6,683 nt of DNA from Nocardioides sp. (lineage in GTDB: Bacteria > Actinomycetota > Actinomycetes > Propionibacteriales > Nocardioidaceae): positions 1 through 6,683 of the forward strand of contig JAHEXO010000128.1 of assembly GCA_023252065.1 (NCBI GenBank), in the 5' to 3' direction. Every line of letters begins with the position of its first letter. The stretch's first letter is position 1. Of this stretch, positions 1 to 6,683 are shown in pieces. A model generated the notes under the pieces. That model was not told where the DNA came from. It saw only the letters and a list, made by a program, of their open reading frames with translations, and ran no database searches. The position numbers and the translations under genes are program-made.

Positions 1-238
1 GGCCGGCGATCGAGCGCTCGCGGTGGCGGCCGTACTTCAAGGTGATGGTGAGCGTCTTGGCGACGCCCCCGTCGGGTGCCTCGGCGACGTCGAAGGAGGT
101 GATGTAGCCCTCGCTGCGCAGGATCTCGGCGACGCCGGCCTTCAGCTTGCTGTAGGGCATGGTCACCGAGTCGTGGTACGCCTGGTTGGCGTTGCGCAGA
201 CGGGTCAGCATGTCTGCGATCGGGTCGGTCATCGTCAT
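1..238 (-). CDS. rpsH: 30S ribosomal protein S8 (uS8), N-terminal part; gene runs off the left edge
   Basis: S8 binds the central domain of 16S rRNA early in assembly of the small subunit. Only about the first 79 residues are in the window; the rest lies beyond position 1. The protein opens [20 protein letters not shown], the standard S8 N-terminus, and continues through the segment with [10 protein letters not shown] to [13 protein letters not shown]. Two ATGs lie 6 bases apart (ending at 238 and 232). The first is chosen because [13 protein letters not shown] is the usual actinobacterial form. The purine-rich stretch GAAGAGAG (250-257), 11 bases upstream, is a weak Shine-Dalgarno compared with its neighbours. 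The gene is separated from rpsN by 77 bases, the largest gap in the cluster. In E. coli S8 is the autogenous repressor of the spc operon; nothing here shows whether that holds in this organism. Confidence 0.96.
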   Translation of the reverse strand, partial: MTMTDPIADMLTRLRNANQAYHDSVTMPYSKLKAGVAEILRSEGYITSFDVAEAPDGGVAKTLTITLKYGRHRERSIAG

Positions 239-315
239 GGTGTGTCGTTCTCTCTTCTGTGGTTTCCGGCGAGGTCGTGTCGGGCCGGACCTTCAGCGGT
301 CGTGGTGATCAGGGG
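239..315 (-). other. rpsN-rpsH intergenic spacer with a small inverted repeat
   Basis: This 77-base spacer is the longest non-coding stretch in the window. On the transcribed strand it holds a perfect 6-bp inverted repeat, TCCGGC (284-289) and GCCGGA (265-270), around a 13-base loop. Two more G-C pairs could form beyond a two-A bulge. No run of T follows the stem, so it does not look like an intrinsic terminator. I see no convincing -35/-10 pair. In such GC-rich DNA a stem of this size can arise by chance. It could be a leader structure for rpsH or have no function. Confidence 0.35.
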
Positions 316-501
316 TTACCAGCTGGACTTGGTCACACCGGGCAGCTCGCCGCGGTGGGCCATCTCGCGCAGGCAGATCCGGCACAGGCCGAACTTGCGG
401 TAGACGGCCTTGGGACGGCCGCAGCGCTGGCAACGGGTGTAGCCGCGGACGGCGAACTTGGGCTTGCGCGCCGCCTTCACCCTCAGTGCAGTCTTCGCCA
501 T
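316..501 (-). CDS. rpsN: 30S ribosomal protein S14, zinc-binding type (uS14, type Z)
   Basis: S14 binds the head of the small subunit, next to S3 and S10. This is a 61-residue protein, the normal length of the short zinc-containing (C+) form. It carries two CxxC knuckles, C24-C27 and C40-C43, that bind one zinc ion in this family. The N-terminus [20 protein letters not shown] and the C-terminus GVTKSSW are typical. The start is set by AAGGAG (510-515), 8 bases upstream and inside the end of rplE; the stop of rplE and this ATG are only 2 bases apart. Many actinobacteria also carry a zinc-free S14 paralogue elsewhere, used when zinc is scarce. This window cannot show whether one exists here. 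Confidence 0.98.
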   Translation of the reverse strand: MAKTALRVKAARKPKFAVRGYTRCQRCGRPKAVYRKFGLCRICLREMAHRGELPGVTKSSW

Positions 502-503
502 GG

Positions 504-1097
504 TCAGTTCTCCTTGAACGGGAAGCCGAGCTGCTTGAGCAGCGCACGTCCCTGCTCGTCGCTCGTGGCCGTGGTGACGACCGTGATGTCCATGCCTCGG
601 GGGCGGTCCACGCGGTCCTGGTCGATCTCGTGGAACATGACCTGCTCGGTCAGACCGAAGGTGTAGTTGCCCTTGCCGTCGAACTGCTGCGGGGAGAGGC
701 CACGGAAGTCACGGATCCGGGGCAGCGCCAGCGAGAGTAGCCGGTCGAGGAACTCCCACATCCGGTCGCCCCGCAGCGTGACGTGGGCGCCGATCGGCAT
801 CCCCTCACGCAGCTTGAACTGGGCGATGGACTTGCGGGCCTTGGTCACCATCGGCTTCTGGCCGGTGATGGCGGTCAGGTCCTTGATCGCGCCCTCGATG
901 AGCTTGGAGTCGCGAGCCGCCTCGCCGACGCCCATGTTGACCACGATCTTGGTCAGGCCGGGCACCTGCATGACGTTGGCGATCTCGAACTCGTCGCGCA
1001 GCGCGGGGAGGATCTCCTCGCGGTAGCGGGTCTTGAGACGAGGGGTGACCTTCTGCTCCGTGGGCTGCTCGGTTGCTTCTGTCACGGTGTCGGTCAT
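504..1097 (-). CDS. rplE: 50S ribosomal protein L5 (uL5)
   Basis: L5 binds 5S rRNA and helps build the central protuberance of the large subunit, where it contacts the P-site tRNA and S13. The protein is 197 residues. Residues 1-17 are a polar, Thr/Glu-rich extension ahead of the conserved core, which starts at [15 protein letters not shown]. Family landmarks are [16 protein letters not shown] (about 45-60), [25 protein letters not shown] (about 79-103), and the stretch from [22 protein letters not shown] through the MFHEID motif (127-158). The ATG at 1097 is 1 base after the rplX stop, with AAGGAG inside the last codons of rplX about 7 bases away, so translation is probably coupled. In E. 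coli the S8 repressor site lies around the L24-L5 junction; here the junction is almost entirely coding. Confidence 0.98.
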   Translation of the reverse strand: MTDTVTEATEQPTEQKVTPRLKTRYREEILPALRDEFEIANVMQVPGLTKIVVNMGVGEAARDSKLIEGAIKDLTAITGQKPMVTKARKSIAQFKLREGMPIGAHVTLRGDRMWEFLDRLLSLALPRIRDFRGLSPQQFDGKGNYTFGLTEQVMFHEIDQDRVDRPRGMDITVVTTATSDEQGRALLKQLGFPFKEN

Positions 1098-1098
1098 C

Positions 1099-1464
1099 TC
1101 AGATCTCCTTCCCGGTCTTGCGCGAGACCCGCACGCTGCGGGTGCCGGCGTAGGTCGAGCCGTCGGGGCGGCGCTTCTGGACCACCTCGCGGCGGAAGCC
1201 CACCCGGGTCACGCCGTCGCCCTCGACCAGCATCACGTTGGACACGTGGATCGGGGCCTCGGTGGTGATGATGCCGCCGGTGGTGCCGGCGCGGCCGCCC
1301 GACTGGATGACCTTGGTGTGCTTCTTGACGCGGTTGACGCCCTCGACGATGACCCGCTGCTCCTCACGGAGCACCAGGATCACCTTGCCCTCGGCGCCCT
1401 TGTCCTTGCCGGCGATCACCTTGACGGTGTCGCCCTTCTTGATCTTCATCGCGTGCTTCCCCAT
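1099..1464 (-). CDS. rplX: 50S ribosomal protein L24 (uL24)
   Basis: L24 is an early-binding protein that starts large-subunit assembly on domain I of 23S rRNA and sits near the exit of the peptide tunnel. The protein is 121 residues. A KOW motif occupies about residues 8-35, with [20 protein letters not shown]. It is followed by [12 protein letters not shown] and the Gly-rich [15 protein letters not shown]. The last 25 or so residues, with [19 protein letters not shown], are typical of actinobacterial L24. An alternative start at 1449 would give [11 protein letters not shown], where many family members begin. I prefer 1464 because GGAGG lies 9 bases upstream of it and it sits 1 base past the rplN stop, but a weaker GGGGAAG precedes the shorter start, so five residues remain uncertain. 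Confidence 0.97.
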   Translation of the reverse strand: MGKHAMKIKKGDTVKVIAGKDKGAEGKVILVLREEQRVIVEGVNRVKKHTKVIQSGGRAGTTGGIITTEAPIHVSNVMLVEGDGVTRVGFRREVVQKRRPDGSTYAGTRSVRVSRKTGKEI

Positions 1465-1465
1465 C

Positions 1466-1834
1466 TCAGAGCACCTCCGGTGCCAGCGAGATGATCTTCA
1501 TGAACCGCTTGTCGCGCAGCTCGCGGCCCACCGGGCCGAAGATGCGGGTGCCACGCGGCTCACCGTCCTGCCGCAGGATGACCGCGGCGTTCTCGTCGAA
1601 CTTGATGTAGGAACCGTCGGGCCGGCGGCGCTCCTTGGCGGTGCGCACGACGACAGCCTTGACGACGTCGCCCTTCTTGACGTTGCCGCCGGGGATCGCG
1701 TCCTTGACCGTGCAGACGATCACGTCACCGATGCCGGCGTAGCGACGACCGGAGCCGCCCAGCACCCGGATGCACAGGACCTCCTTGGCACCGGTGTTGT
1801 CGGCGACCTTGAGCCTCGACTCCTGCTGGATCAC
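1466..1834 (-). CDS. rplN: 50S ribosomal protein L14 (uL14)
   Basis: L14 binds 23S rRNA at the subunit interface, forms bridge contacts with the small subunit, and is the docking site for the silencing factor RsfS in other bacteria. The 122-residue protein has the usual length and is conserved throughout: [17 protein letters not shown] at the start, [18 protein letters not shown] (23-40), [21 protein letters not shown] (45-65), and the C-terminal [24 protein letters not shown]. The start codon is GTG and overlaps the rpsQ stop in a 4-base GTGA, with GGAG about 8 bases upstream. This junction joins the S10 and spc parts of the cluster. In E. coli a non-coding gap carrying the spc promoter lies here, and none exists in this window. 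Confidence 0.98.
   Translation of the reverse strand: MIQQESRLKVADNTGAKEVLCIRVLGGSGRRYAGIGDVIVCTVKDAIPGGNVKKGDVVKAVVVRTAKERRRPDGSYIKFDENAAVILRQDGEPRGTRIFGPVGRELRDKRFMKIISLAPEVL
1472..1478 (-). promoter_or_regulatory. Shine-Dalgarno sequence deciding the rplX start
   Basis: GGAGGTG on the minus strand lies inside the last codons of rplN. Its GGAGG core ends 9 bases before the ATG at 1464, but is 24 bases from the alternative internal ATG at 1449. This favours the longer L24. The placement within the upstream gene also implies that ribosomes finishing L14 help initiate L24. Confidence 0.7.
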
Positions 1835-2103
1835 TTGGCACGCTCCAGGATGCTCACGACGCGCCAGCGCTTGGTGGCGGACAGCGGGCGGGTCTCCATG
1901 ATCTGGACCCGGTCACCGATGCCACAGTCGTTGGTCTCGTCGTGGACCTTGAGCCGCGACGTACGGCGCATGACCTTGCCGTAGACCGCGTGCTTCACAC
2001 GGTTCTCGACCTCGACCACGACGGTCTTGTCCATCTTGTCGCTGACGACCAGGCCCTGGAGGACCTTGCGCGCGTTGCGTTGAGTCGCTGTCTGCTCGCT
2101 CAC
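1831..2103 (-). CDS. rpsQ: 30S ribosomal protein S17 (uS17)
   Basis: S17 is an OB-fold protein that binds the 5' domain of 16S rRNA and is a primary assembly protein. The protein is 90 residues. A short polar N-terminal extension (residues 1-11) precedes the core. Conserved elements are [21 protein letters not shown] (13-33), the [11 protein letters not shown] segment (46-56), and [23 protein letters not shown] (61-83). It starts with GTG, overlapping the rpmC stop in a GTGA. AAGGTG about 7 bases upstream serves as ribosome binding site. An alternative start further in would cut into the conserved core, so the GTG is well supported. Confidence 0.97.
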   Translation of the reverse strand: MSEQTATQRNARKVLQGLVVSDKMDKTVVVEVENRVKHAVYGKVMRRTSRLKVHDETNDCGIGDRVQIMETRPLSATKRWRVVSILERAK

Positions 2104-2351
2104 GCGTCAGCACCTTCCTTCTCGTTCTCGTTGCCCGGGGTGGACCGGATGCCGAGCTCGCGCTCGCGCACCACGGTGTAGATGCGGGCGATGTCCTTCT
2201 TCACCGTGCGGAGCCGACCGTGGCTCTCCAGCTGGCCGGTGGCCGCCTGGAAGCGCAGGTTGAACAGCTCCTCCTTGGCCTCGCGCAGGCGAGCCTCGAG
2301 GTCGGTGTTGTTCATCTCGTCCAGCTCGTGGGCCTTGACACTGCTGGCCAT
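2100..2351 (-). CDS. rpmC: 50S ribosomal protein L29 (uL29)
   Basis: L29 is a small two-helix protein beside the tunnel exit. With L23 it forms the docking platform for trigger factor and the signal recognition particle. The protein is 83 residues. Conserved parts are the first helix with [14 protein letters not shown] (28-41) and the second with [22 protein letters not shown] (46-67). Residues 68-83 form a short charged tail ending EKEGADA, which makes it slightly longer than the compact 63-70 residue versions. The ATG shares one base with the rplP stop (TGATG), so initiation is probably by reinitiating ribosomes; AGGTG lies 7 bases upstream. Confidence 0.96.
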   Translation of the reverse strand: MASSVKAHELDEMNNTDLEARLREAKEELFNLRFQAATGQLESHGRLRTVKKDIARIYTVVRERELGIRSTPGNENEKEGADA

Positions 2352-2770
2352 CAGAATTCACCTGCTTCGCGGGAGATGAAACGGGTCTTGCAAGGGAGCT
2401 TGTGCTGCGCGCGGCGCATGGCCTCGCGCGCGATCGTCTCGTCGACGCCGGACAGCTCGAAGAGCACGCGTCCGGGCTTGACGTTGGCGATCCACCACTC
2501 CGGGGAACCCTTGCCGGAACCCATCCGGGTCTCGGCAGGCTTCTTGGTCAGCGGGCGGTCGGGGTAGATGTTGATCCACACCTTGCCGCCGCGCTTGATG
2601 TGACGGGTCATGGCAATACGAGCCGACTCGATCTGTCGGTTGGTCACGTAGGACCCCTCGAGCGCCTGGATCCCGTAGTCACCGAAGGCCAGGCGAGTGC
2701 CGCCCTTGGCCGCACCACTGCGGTTGGGGTGGTGCTGCTTGCGGTGCTTGAGACGCCGGGGCATCAACAT
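2351..2770 (-). CDS. rplP: 50S ribosomal protein L16 (uL16)
   Basis: L16 is a late-assembly protein near the peptidyl transferase centre and helps position the A-site tRNA. The 139-residue protein begins [15 protein letters not shown] and shows the family's [16 protein letters not shown] (39-54) and the [24 protein letters not shown] stretch (65-88). R82, in RMGSGKG, matches the loop arginine that is hydroxylated in E. coli L16 (R81); whether it is modified here cannot be seen. Two ATGs lie 6 bases apart. The first is chosen because GGAGG (2778-2782) is 7 bases upstream of it and M-L-x-P-R-R is the usual opening. The rpsC stop is 2 bases upstream. Confidence 0.98.
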   Translation of the reverse strand: MLMPRRLKHRKQHHPNRSGAAKGGTRLAFGDYGIQALEGSYVTNRQIESARIAMTRHIKRGGKVWINIYPDRPLTKKPAETRMGSGKGSPEWWIANVKPGRVLFELSGVDETIAREAMRRAQHKLPCKTRFISREAGEF

Positions 2771-2772
2771 GG

Positions 2773-3615
2773 TCAGGCCTCCGATCCGGACTCTGGGCCG
2801 GCAGACGGCGCAGCGGCAGCCGCGGCCTCGACCGGGGCAGCCTCGGGAGCCGAGGTGGGACGGTCGCCACGGGTCGGGCGGGTGCCACGGCTGGGACGGT
2901 CACCGCCGCGCTCGCCGCCCCGGCTGGGACGACCGCTGCGACCGGGTACGCCAGCGCGAGCGGCGGCCTGGGCCTGACGCTCGGCGCGGGTGCCCGCGAC
3001 CTCGCCCTTGTAGATCCAGACCTTCACGCCGATCCGGCCGAAGGTGGTCTTGGCCTCGTAGAAGCCGTAGTCGATGTCGGCACGCAGCGTGTGCAGCGGG
3101 ACGCGACCCTCGCGGTAGAACTCGGTGCGCGACATCTCGGCGCCGTTGAGGCGGCCCGAGCACTGGATCCGGATGCCCTTGGCACCCGAGCGCATCGTGG
3201 TCTGCATGGCCTTGCGCATCGCGCGACGGAACTGCACGCGACCGCTGAGCTGCTCGGCGACTCCCTGGGCGACGAGCTGGGCGTCGACCTCGGGGTTCTT
3301 GACCTCGAGGATGTTCAGCTGGACCTGCTTGCCGGTGAGCTTCTCGAGGTCGCCGCGGATGCGGTCGGCCTCGGCGCCGCGGCGACCGATCACGATGCCC
3401 GGACGCGCGGTGTGGATGTCCACCCGCACGCGGTCACGGGTGCGCTCGATCTCGACCTTCGCGATGCCGGCCCGCTCCATGCCCTTGGACAGCAGGCGAC
3501 GGATCGCGACGTCCTCGCCGACGTACGACTTGTAGAGCTTGTCGGCGTACCACCGCGACTTGTGGTCGGTGGAGATGCCGAGGCGGAAGCCGTTCGGGTT
3601 GATCTTCTGGCCCAT
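2773..3615 (-). CDS. rpsC: 30S ribosomal protein S3 (uS3) with an Arg/Gly-rich C-terminal tail
   Basis: S3 lines the mRNA entry channel on the head of the small subunit and takes part in unwinding mRNA. The protein is 280 residues, against about 233 in E. coli. [13 protein letters not shown] opens the N-terminal domain. A type II KH domain follows, with the GxxG loop GRRG at 77-80. The C-terminal domain holds FRRAMRKAM (129-137), the basic helix linked to helicase activity, and [31 protein letters not shown] (154-184). The conserved fold ends near residue 208. Residues 209-225 are Ala/Arg-rich, 226-252 are an Arg/Gly/Pro/Ser stretch with [11 protein letters not shown] and TRG units, and 253-280 are Ala-rich and acidic. 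Extended S3 tails are common in actinobacteria, so length alone is not abnormal. The ATG overlaps the rplV stop by one base (TGATG). Confidence 0.98.
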   Translation of the reverse strand: MGQKINPNGFRLGISTDHKSRWYADKLYKSYVGEDVAIRRLLSKGMERAGIAKVEIERTRDRVRVDIHTARPGIVIGRRGAEADRIRGDLEKLTGKQVQLNILEVKNPEVDAQLVAQGVAEQLSGRVQFRRAMRKAMQTTMRSGAKGIRIQCSGRLNGAEMSRTEFYREGRVPLHTLRADIDYGFYEAKTTFGRIGVKVWIYKGEVAGTRAERQAQAAARAGVPGRSGRPSRGGERGGDRPSRGTRPTRGDRPTSAPEAAPVEAAAAAAPSAGPESGSEA

Positions 3616-4076
3616 CAGGCCTTCCCCTTCTTCCGGTTCTTCGTCTCGCTCTTCTTGCCCGCGGCCTGCTTCTGCACGGGCTGGGGGCGAGGCGTCACCA
3701 CGAGGGTGATGTGGCTGGTGCGCTTGAGGATCTGCGTGGCGCGACCCTGGGCGCGCGGGCGCCAGCGCTTCATGGTCGGACCCTCGTCGACCTGGCAGTT
3801 GCTCACGACCAGGTCGGCACGGTCGAGGTCCTCGGTGGTCTCGGCGTTGGCGATCGCGGACTCCAGCACCTTGTAGACCGTCGTGGAGGCGGACTGGGGT
3901 GCGAACTGGAGCAGGGCGAGGGCGTCGTCGACCGGAAGGCCGTGGATCATCTGGGTGACCCGACGGGCCTTCATCGGGGTGATGCGCACGTAACGTGCGC
4001 TCGCGTAGGCGCCCGGCTGGTCGCCGAGCAGCGACTCGCGGCGGGCGCTGGTGCGCCGGCGCTCGGTCACAGGCAT
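3615..4076 (-). CDS. rplV: 50S ribosomal protein L22 (uL22)
   Basis: L22 binds all domains of 23S rRNA; its long beta-hairpin helps line the narrow part of the exit tunnel, opposite L4, and mutations there give macrolide resistance. The protein is 153 residues, against about 110 in E. coli. Residues 1-22 are an N-terminal extension; the core begins at [18 protein letters not shown] (23-40). The hairpin region is [34 protein letters not shown] (94-127) and looks intact, with no obvious deletion. Residues 128-153 form a Lys-rich tail. Both ends are extended in a way common among actinobacteria. AGGAGA lies 9 bases before the ATG, within a 31-base gap after rpsS. Confidence 0.97.
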   Translation of the reverse strand: MPVTERRRTSARRESLLGDQPGAYASARYVRITPMKARRVTQMIHGLPVDDALALLQFAPQSASTTVYKVLESAIANAETTEDLDRADLVVSNCQVDEGPTMKRWRPRAQGRATQILKRTSHITLVVTPRPQPVQKQAAGKKSETKNRKKGKA

Positions 4077-4107
4077 GGTTCTCTGTCTCCTCTGGACTGC
4101 CCCCGCG

Positions 4108-4389
4108 TCAGCGGCGGCGGCCCTTCCGGTCGTCCTTCACGTGCCCGCGGTAGGTGCGGGTCGGGGCGAACTCCCCGAGCTTGTGACCGACCATCGAGTC
4201 GGTCACGAAGACCGGGACGTGCTTGCGGCCGTCGTGCACGGCGATCGTGTGGCCGATCATGGCGGGCACGATCATCGAGCGGCGCGACCAGGTCTTGATG
4301 ACGTTGTGGGAGCCCTTGTCGTTCTCGGCGTCCACCTTCTTCATCAGGTGGCCGTCGACGAACGGGCCCTTCTTCAGGCTGCGAGGCAT
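4108..4389 (-). CDS. rpsS: 30S ribosomal protein S19 (uS19)
   Basis: S19 sits in the head of the small subunit, pairs with S13, and contacts the A-site finger of the large subunit. It has the standard 93 residues. Highly conserved parts are [19 protein letters not shown] (1-19), [32 protein letters not shown] (31-62), and [22 protein letters not shown] (66-87). GGAG about 10 bases upstream supports the ATG. Gaps of 18 bases to rplB upstream and 31 bases to rplV downstream make this one of the few genes here not overlapping a neighbour. Nothing is unusual. Confidence 0.98.
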   Translation of the reverse strand: MPRSLKKGPFVDGHLMKKVDAENDKGSHNVIKTWSRRSMIVPAMIGHTIAVHDGRKHVPVFVTDSMVGHKLGEFAPTRTYRGHVKDDRKGRRR

Positions 4390-4407
4390 CTGTTGTTATC
4401 TCCCTGC

Positions 4408-5244
4408 TCAGCGCTTCTTGCCGGTACGGCGGCGACGGATGATCTGCTTGTCGCTGGCCTTGCCCTTGCGACGGGTGCGGCCCTCGGGCTTGCCCCACGG
4501 GCTGACCGGGTGGCGACCACCGGAGGTCTTGCCCTCGCCACCACCGTGCGGGTGGTCGACGGGGTTCATGACGACACCGCGGACGGTCGGGCGCTTGCCC
4601 TTCCAGCGCATGCGGCCGGCCTTGCCCCAGTTGATGTTGGACTGCTCGGCGTTGCCGACCTCGCCGATCGAGGCGCGGCAGCGGACGTCGACGAACCGCA
4701 TCTCACCGGACGGCATGCGCAGCGTGGCGCGCGAGCCCTCCTTGGCGACCAGCTGGGCGGAGTTGCCGGCCGAGCGGGCGATCTTCGCCCCGCCGCCGGG
4801 CCGCAGCTCGATGCAGTGGATCGTGGTGCCGACCGGGATGTTGCGCAGCGGCAGGTTGTTGCCCACCTTGATGTCGGCGGTCGCGCCGGACTCGAGCATC
4901 ATGCCCTGGAACAGGTCCTTGGGCGCCACGATGTAGCGCTTCTCGCCGTCGGCGTAGTGCAGCAGCGCGATCCGGGCGGTGCGGTTGGGGTCGTACTCGA
5001 TGTGCGCGACCTTGGCCGGGATGCCGTCCTTGTCGTGGCGACGGAAGTCGATGACGCGGTAGGCGCGCTTGTGGCCACCGCCCTGGTGACGGGTGGTGAT
5101 CCGGCCCTGGTTGTTACGGCCGCCCTTCTTGGGAAGGGGACGCGTCAGCGACTTCTCCGGCGTGGTCCGGGTGATCTCGACGAAGTCGGACACCGAGGAG
5201 CCGCGACGGCCCGGGGTGGTCGGCTTGTACTTACGGATTGCCAT
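4408..5244 (-). CDS. rplB: 50S ribosomal protein L2 (uL2)
   Basis: L2 is one of the largest and most conserved large-subunit proteins. It is needed for subunit joining and for peptidyl transferase activity. The protein is 278 residues, the normal length. Landmarks are [14 protein letters not shown], the [22 protein letters not shown] region (48-69), an OB-fold then an SH3-like domain with [19 protein letters not shown] (147-165), and the signature [16 protein letters not shown] (225-240). H231 in that signature matches E. coli H229, implicated in peptidyl transfer. The Lys/Arg-rich C-terminus from 255 onward is typical. The ribosome binding site AGGACGAG is modest, in a 27-base gap after rplW. 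Confidence 0.99.
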   Translation of the reverse strand: MAIRKYKPTTPGRRGSSVSDFVEITRTTPEKSLTRPLPKKGGRNNQGRITTRHQGGGHKRAYRVIDFRRHDKDGIPAKVAHIEYDPNRTARIALLHYADGEKRYIVAPKDLFQGMMLESGATADIKVGNNLPLRNIPVGTTIHCIELRPGGGAKIARSAGNSAQLVAKEGSRATLRMPSGEMRFVDVRCRASIGEVGNAEQSNINWGKAGRMRWKGKRPTVRGVVMNPVDHPHGGGEGKTSGGRHPVSPWGKPEGRTRRKGKASDKQIIRRRRTGKKR

Positions 5245-5258
5245 GGTTTCTCGTCCTA

Positions 5259-5282
5259 GTCAGGAGCCCGGTCAGGAGACCG
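5259..5282 (-). repeat. 12-bp tandem duplication spanning the rplW stop codon
   Basis: Positions 5259-5270 and 5271-5282 match at 11 of 12 bases (gtcaggag followed by cccg or accg on the plus strand). On the coding strand the duplication copies the last codons of rplW with their TGA. A second TGA (5260-5262) therefore lies exactly four codons downstream, in frame with the first (5272-5274). Any readthrough of the first stop would add only four residues. It could be a replication-slippage duplication that stayed because it is harmless. Confidence 0.7.
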
Positions 5283-5573
5283 GACCTCCGAAGATGTCGA
5301 TGCGGTGGCCCTCGGCCAGGCTCACGATGGCGCGCTTGGTGTTCTTGCGACGGCCGATGCCCGACCGGGTACGACGAGCCTTGCCCTGGCGGTTGAGGGT
5401 GTTCACCGAGGTGACCTTGACGCCGAAGACCTTCTCGACCGCGATCTTGATCTCGGTCTTGTTGGCGTCGGGGTGCACCAGGAAGGTGTACTTGTTGGCG
5501 TCGAGAAGGCCGTAGCTCTTCTCCGACACCACCGGCGCGAGCAGGATGTCGCGGTGGTCCTTGTGGAGCGTGC

Positions 5574-5577
<4 letters not shown>
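5272..5577 (-). CDS. rplW: 50S ribosomal protein L23 (uL23)
   Basis: L23 lies at the tunnel exit and is the main binding site for trigger factor and part of the site for the signal recognition particle. The 101-residue protein begins [25 protein letters not shown] and continues with the conserved [35 protein letters not shown] (28-62) and the Arg/Lys-rich extended loop ending near 82. It ends IDIFGGPVS. The start is GTG, overlapping the rplD stop in a GTGA. AAGGG lies about 10 bases upstream, inside the tail of rplD. Because this start depends on ribosomes reaching the end of rplD, the long extra tail of L4 is translated before L23 can be started by coupling. Confidence 0.97.
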
Positions 5578-6536
<959 letters not shown>

Positions 6537-6538
6537 GC

Positions 6539-6683
6539 TCAGGCCTCCTTCGCGCGCTTCGCGGCCGAGCGGAGGACGATGAGCCCACCCTTGGGGCCGG
6601 TGACGGCGCCCTTGAGCAGGATCAGGCCCTTGTCGGCGTCGACCGCGTGGACGGTTACGTTCTGGGTGGTCACGGTGTCGGTA
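6539..6683 (-). CDS. rplC: 50S ribosomal protein L3 (uL3), C-terminal part; gene starts beyond the right edge
   Basis: L3 is a primary assembly protein of the large subunit whose extension reaches toward the peptidyl transferase centre. Only the last 47 residues are in the window, reading from [19 protein letters not shown] through [10 protein letters not shown] to [19 protein letters not shown]. The [32 protein letters not shown] stretch is the usual L3 C-terminus. No start codon lies in this part, since the gene continues past the right edge. The stop lies 2 bases before the rplD ATG, and AAGGAGG within the last L3 codons serves rplD. The S10 gene, usually first in this cluster, would lie further right and is not seen. 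Confidence 0.96.
   Translation of the reverse strand, partial: TDTVTTQNVTVHAVDADKGLILLKGAVTGPKGGLIVLRSAAKRAKEA
6544..6550 (-). promoter_or_regulatory. Strong Shine-Dalgarno for rplD inside the end of rplC
   Basis: AAGGAGG on the minus strand overlaps the last codons of L3 and ends 7 bases before the rplD ATG at 6536. It is among the best matches to the anti-Shine-Dalgarno in the window and fixes the L4 start. Together with the 2-base gap it points to coupled translation of L3 and L4. Confidence 0.75.

Noticed and set aside
265..289. An intrinsic terminator between rpsN and rpsH
   Set aside because: The stem has only 6 bp with a 13-base loop and no T-run follows on the transcribed strand. 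rpsH is expected to be part of the same message.
3091..3876. A 261-codon plus-strand frame opposite rpsC and rplV
   Set aside because: Same antisense shadow pattern, with repetitive Leu/Asp/Ala/Gly composition, no ribosome binding site and no known motif.
4051..5259. A long open frame (402 codons) on the plus strand, antisense to rpsS and rplB
   Set aside because: It lies wholly opposite highly conserved ribosomal genes. Its protein is rich in Ala, Val, Gly, Asp and Leu with no recognisable family. Long antisense frames are expected when the real genes have G/C in third positions.

Overview
The window is a run of ribosomal protein genes, all on the minus strand. It is the S10 cluster joined directly to the first part of the spc cluster. 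Read in the direction of transcription (right to left), the order is rplC (3' end only), rplD, rplW, rplB, rpsS, rplV, rpsC, rplP, rpmC, rpsQ, rplN, rplX, rplE, rpsN (zinc type), rpsH (5' end only). All 15 genes are recognisable from their protein sequences. No tRNA, rRNA, mobile element, CRISPR array or stretch of non-coding DNA over 80 bases is present.

The DNA is very GC rich with strong G/C bias at third codon positions. GTG starts occur at several overlapping junctions, and the proteins have actinobacterial traits: a zinc-type S14, extended L22 and L29, and low-complexity C-terminal tails on S3 and L4. This suggests a high-GC actinobacterium, plausibly Nocardioidaceae or a relative. The family-level placement is a judgement from sequence style, not from a search.

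Layout: positions 5574-6683 hold rplC and rplD; 4408-5577 hold rplW and rplB; 2773-4389 hold rpsS, rplV and rpsC; 1831-2770 hold rplP, rpmC and rpsQ; 1-1834 hold rplN, rplX, rplE, rpsN and rpsH. Most junctions are tight: 4-base GTGA overlaps, 1-base TGATG overlaps, or 1-2 base gaps with the Shine-Dalgarno sequence inside the upstream gene. This implies one polycistronic message with coupled translation. The S10 and spc parts are fused at rpsQ/rplN with no space for a promoter. The longest gap is 77 bases, between rpsN and rpsH.

Most of the window is ordinary housekeeping DNA. The main exception is rplD. Its L4 core is followed by about 120 extra residues: a Lys/Ala/Pro/Glu repeat linker encoded by 18-bp and 15-bp tandem repeats, then a compact motif of the form IKGN..S..(F/Y)H.P....Y..T.AE..F.S...A.AAGF. 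I recognise this as resembling the small actinobacterial 'sunset' domain. A ribosomal protein carrying such an appended domain is the best candidate here for undescribed biology. The Arg/Gly-rich tail on S3 is a lesser one.
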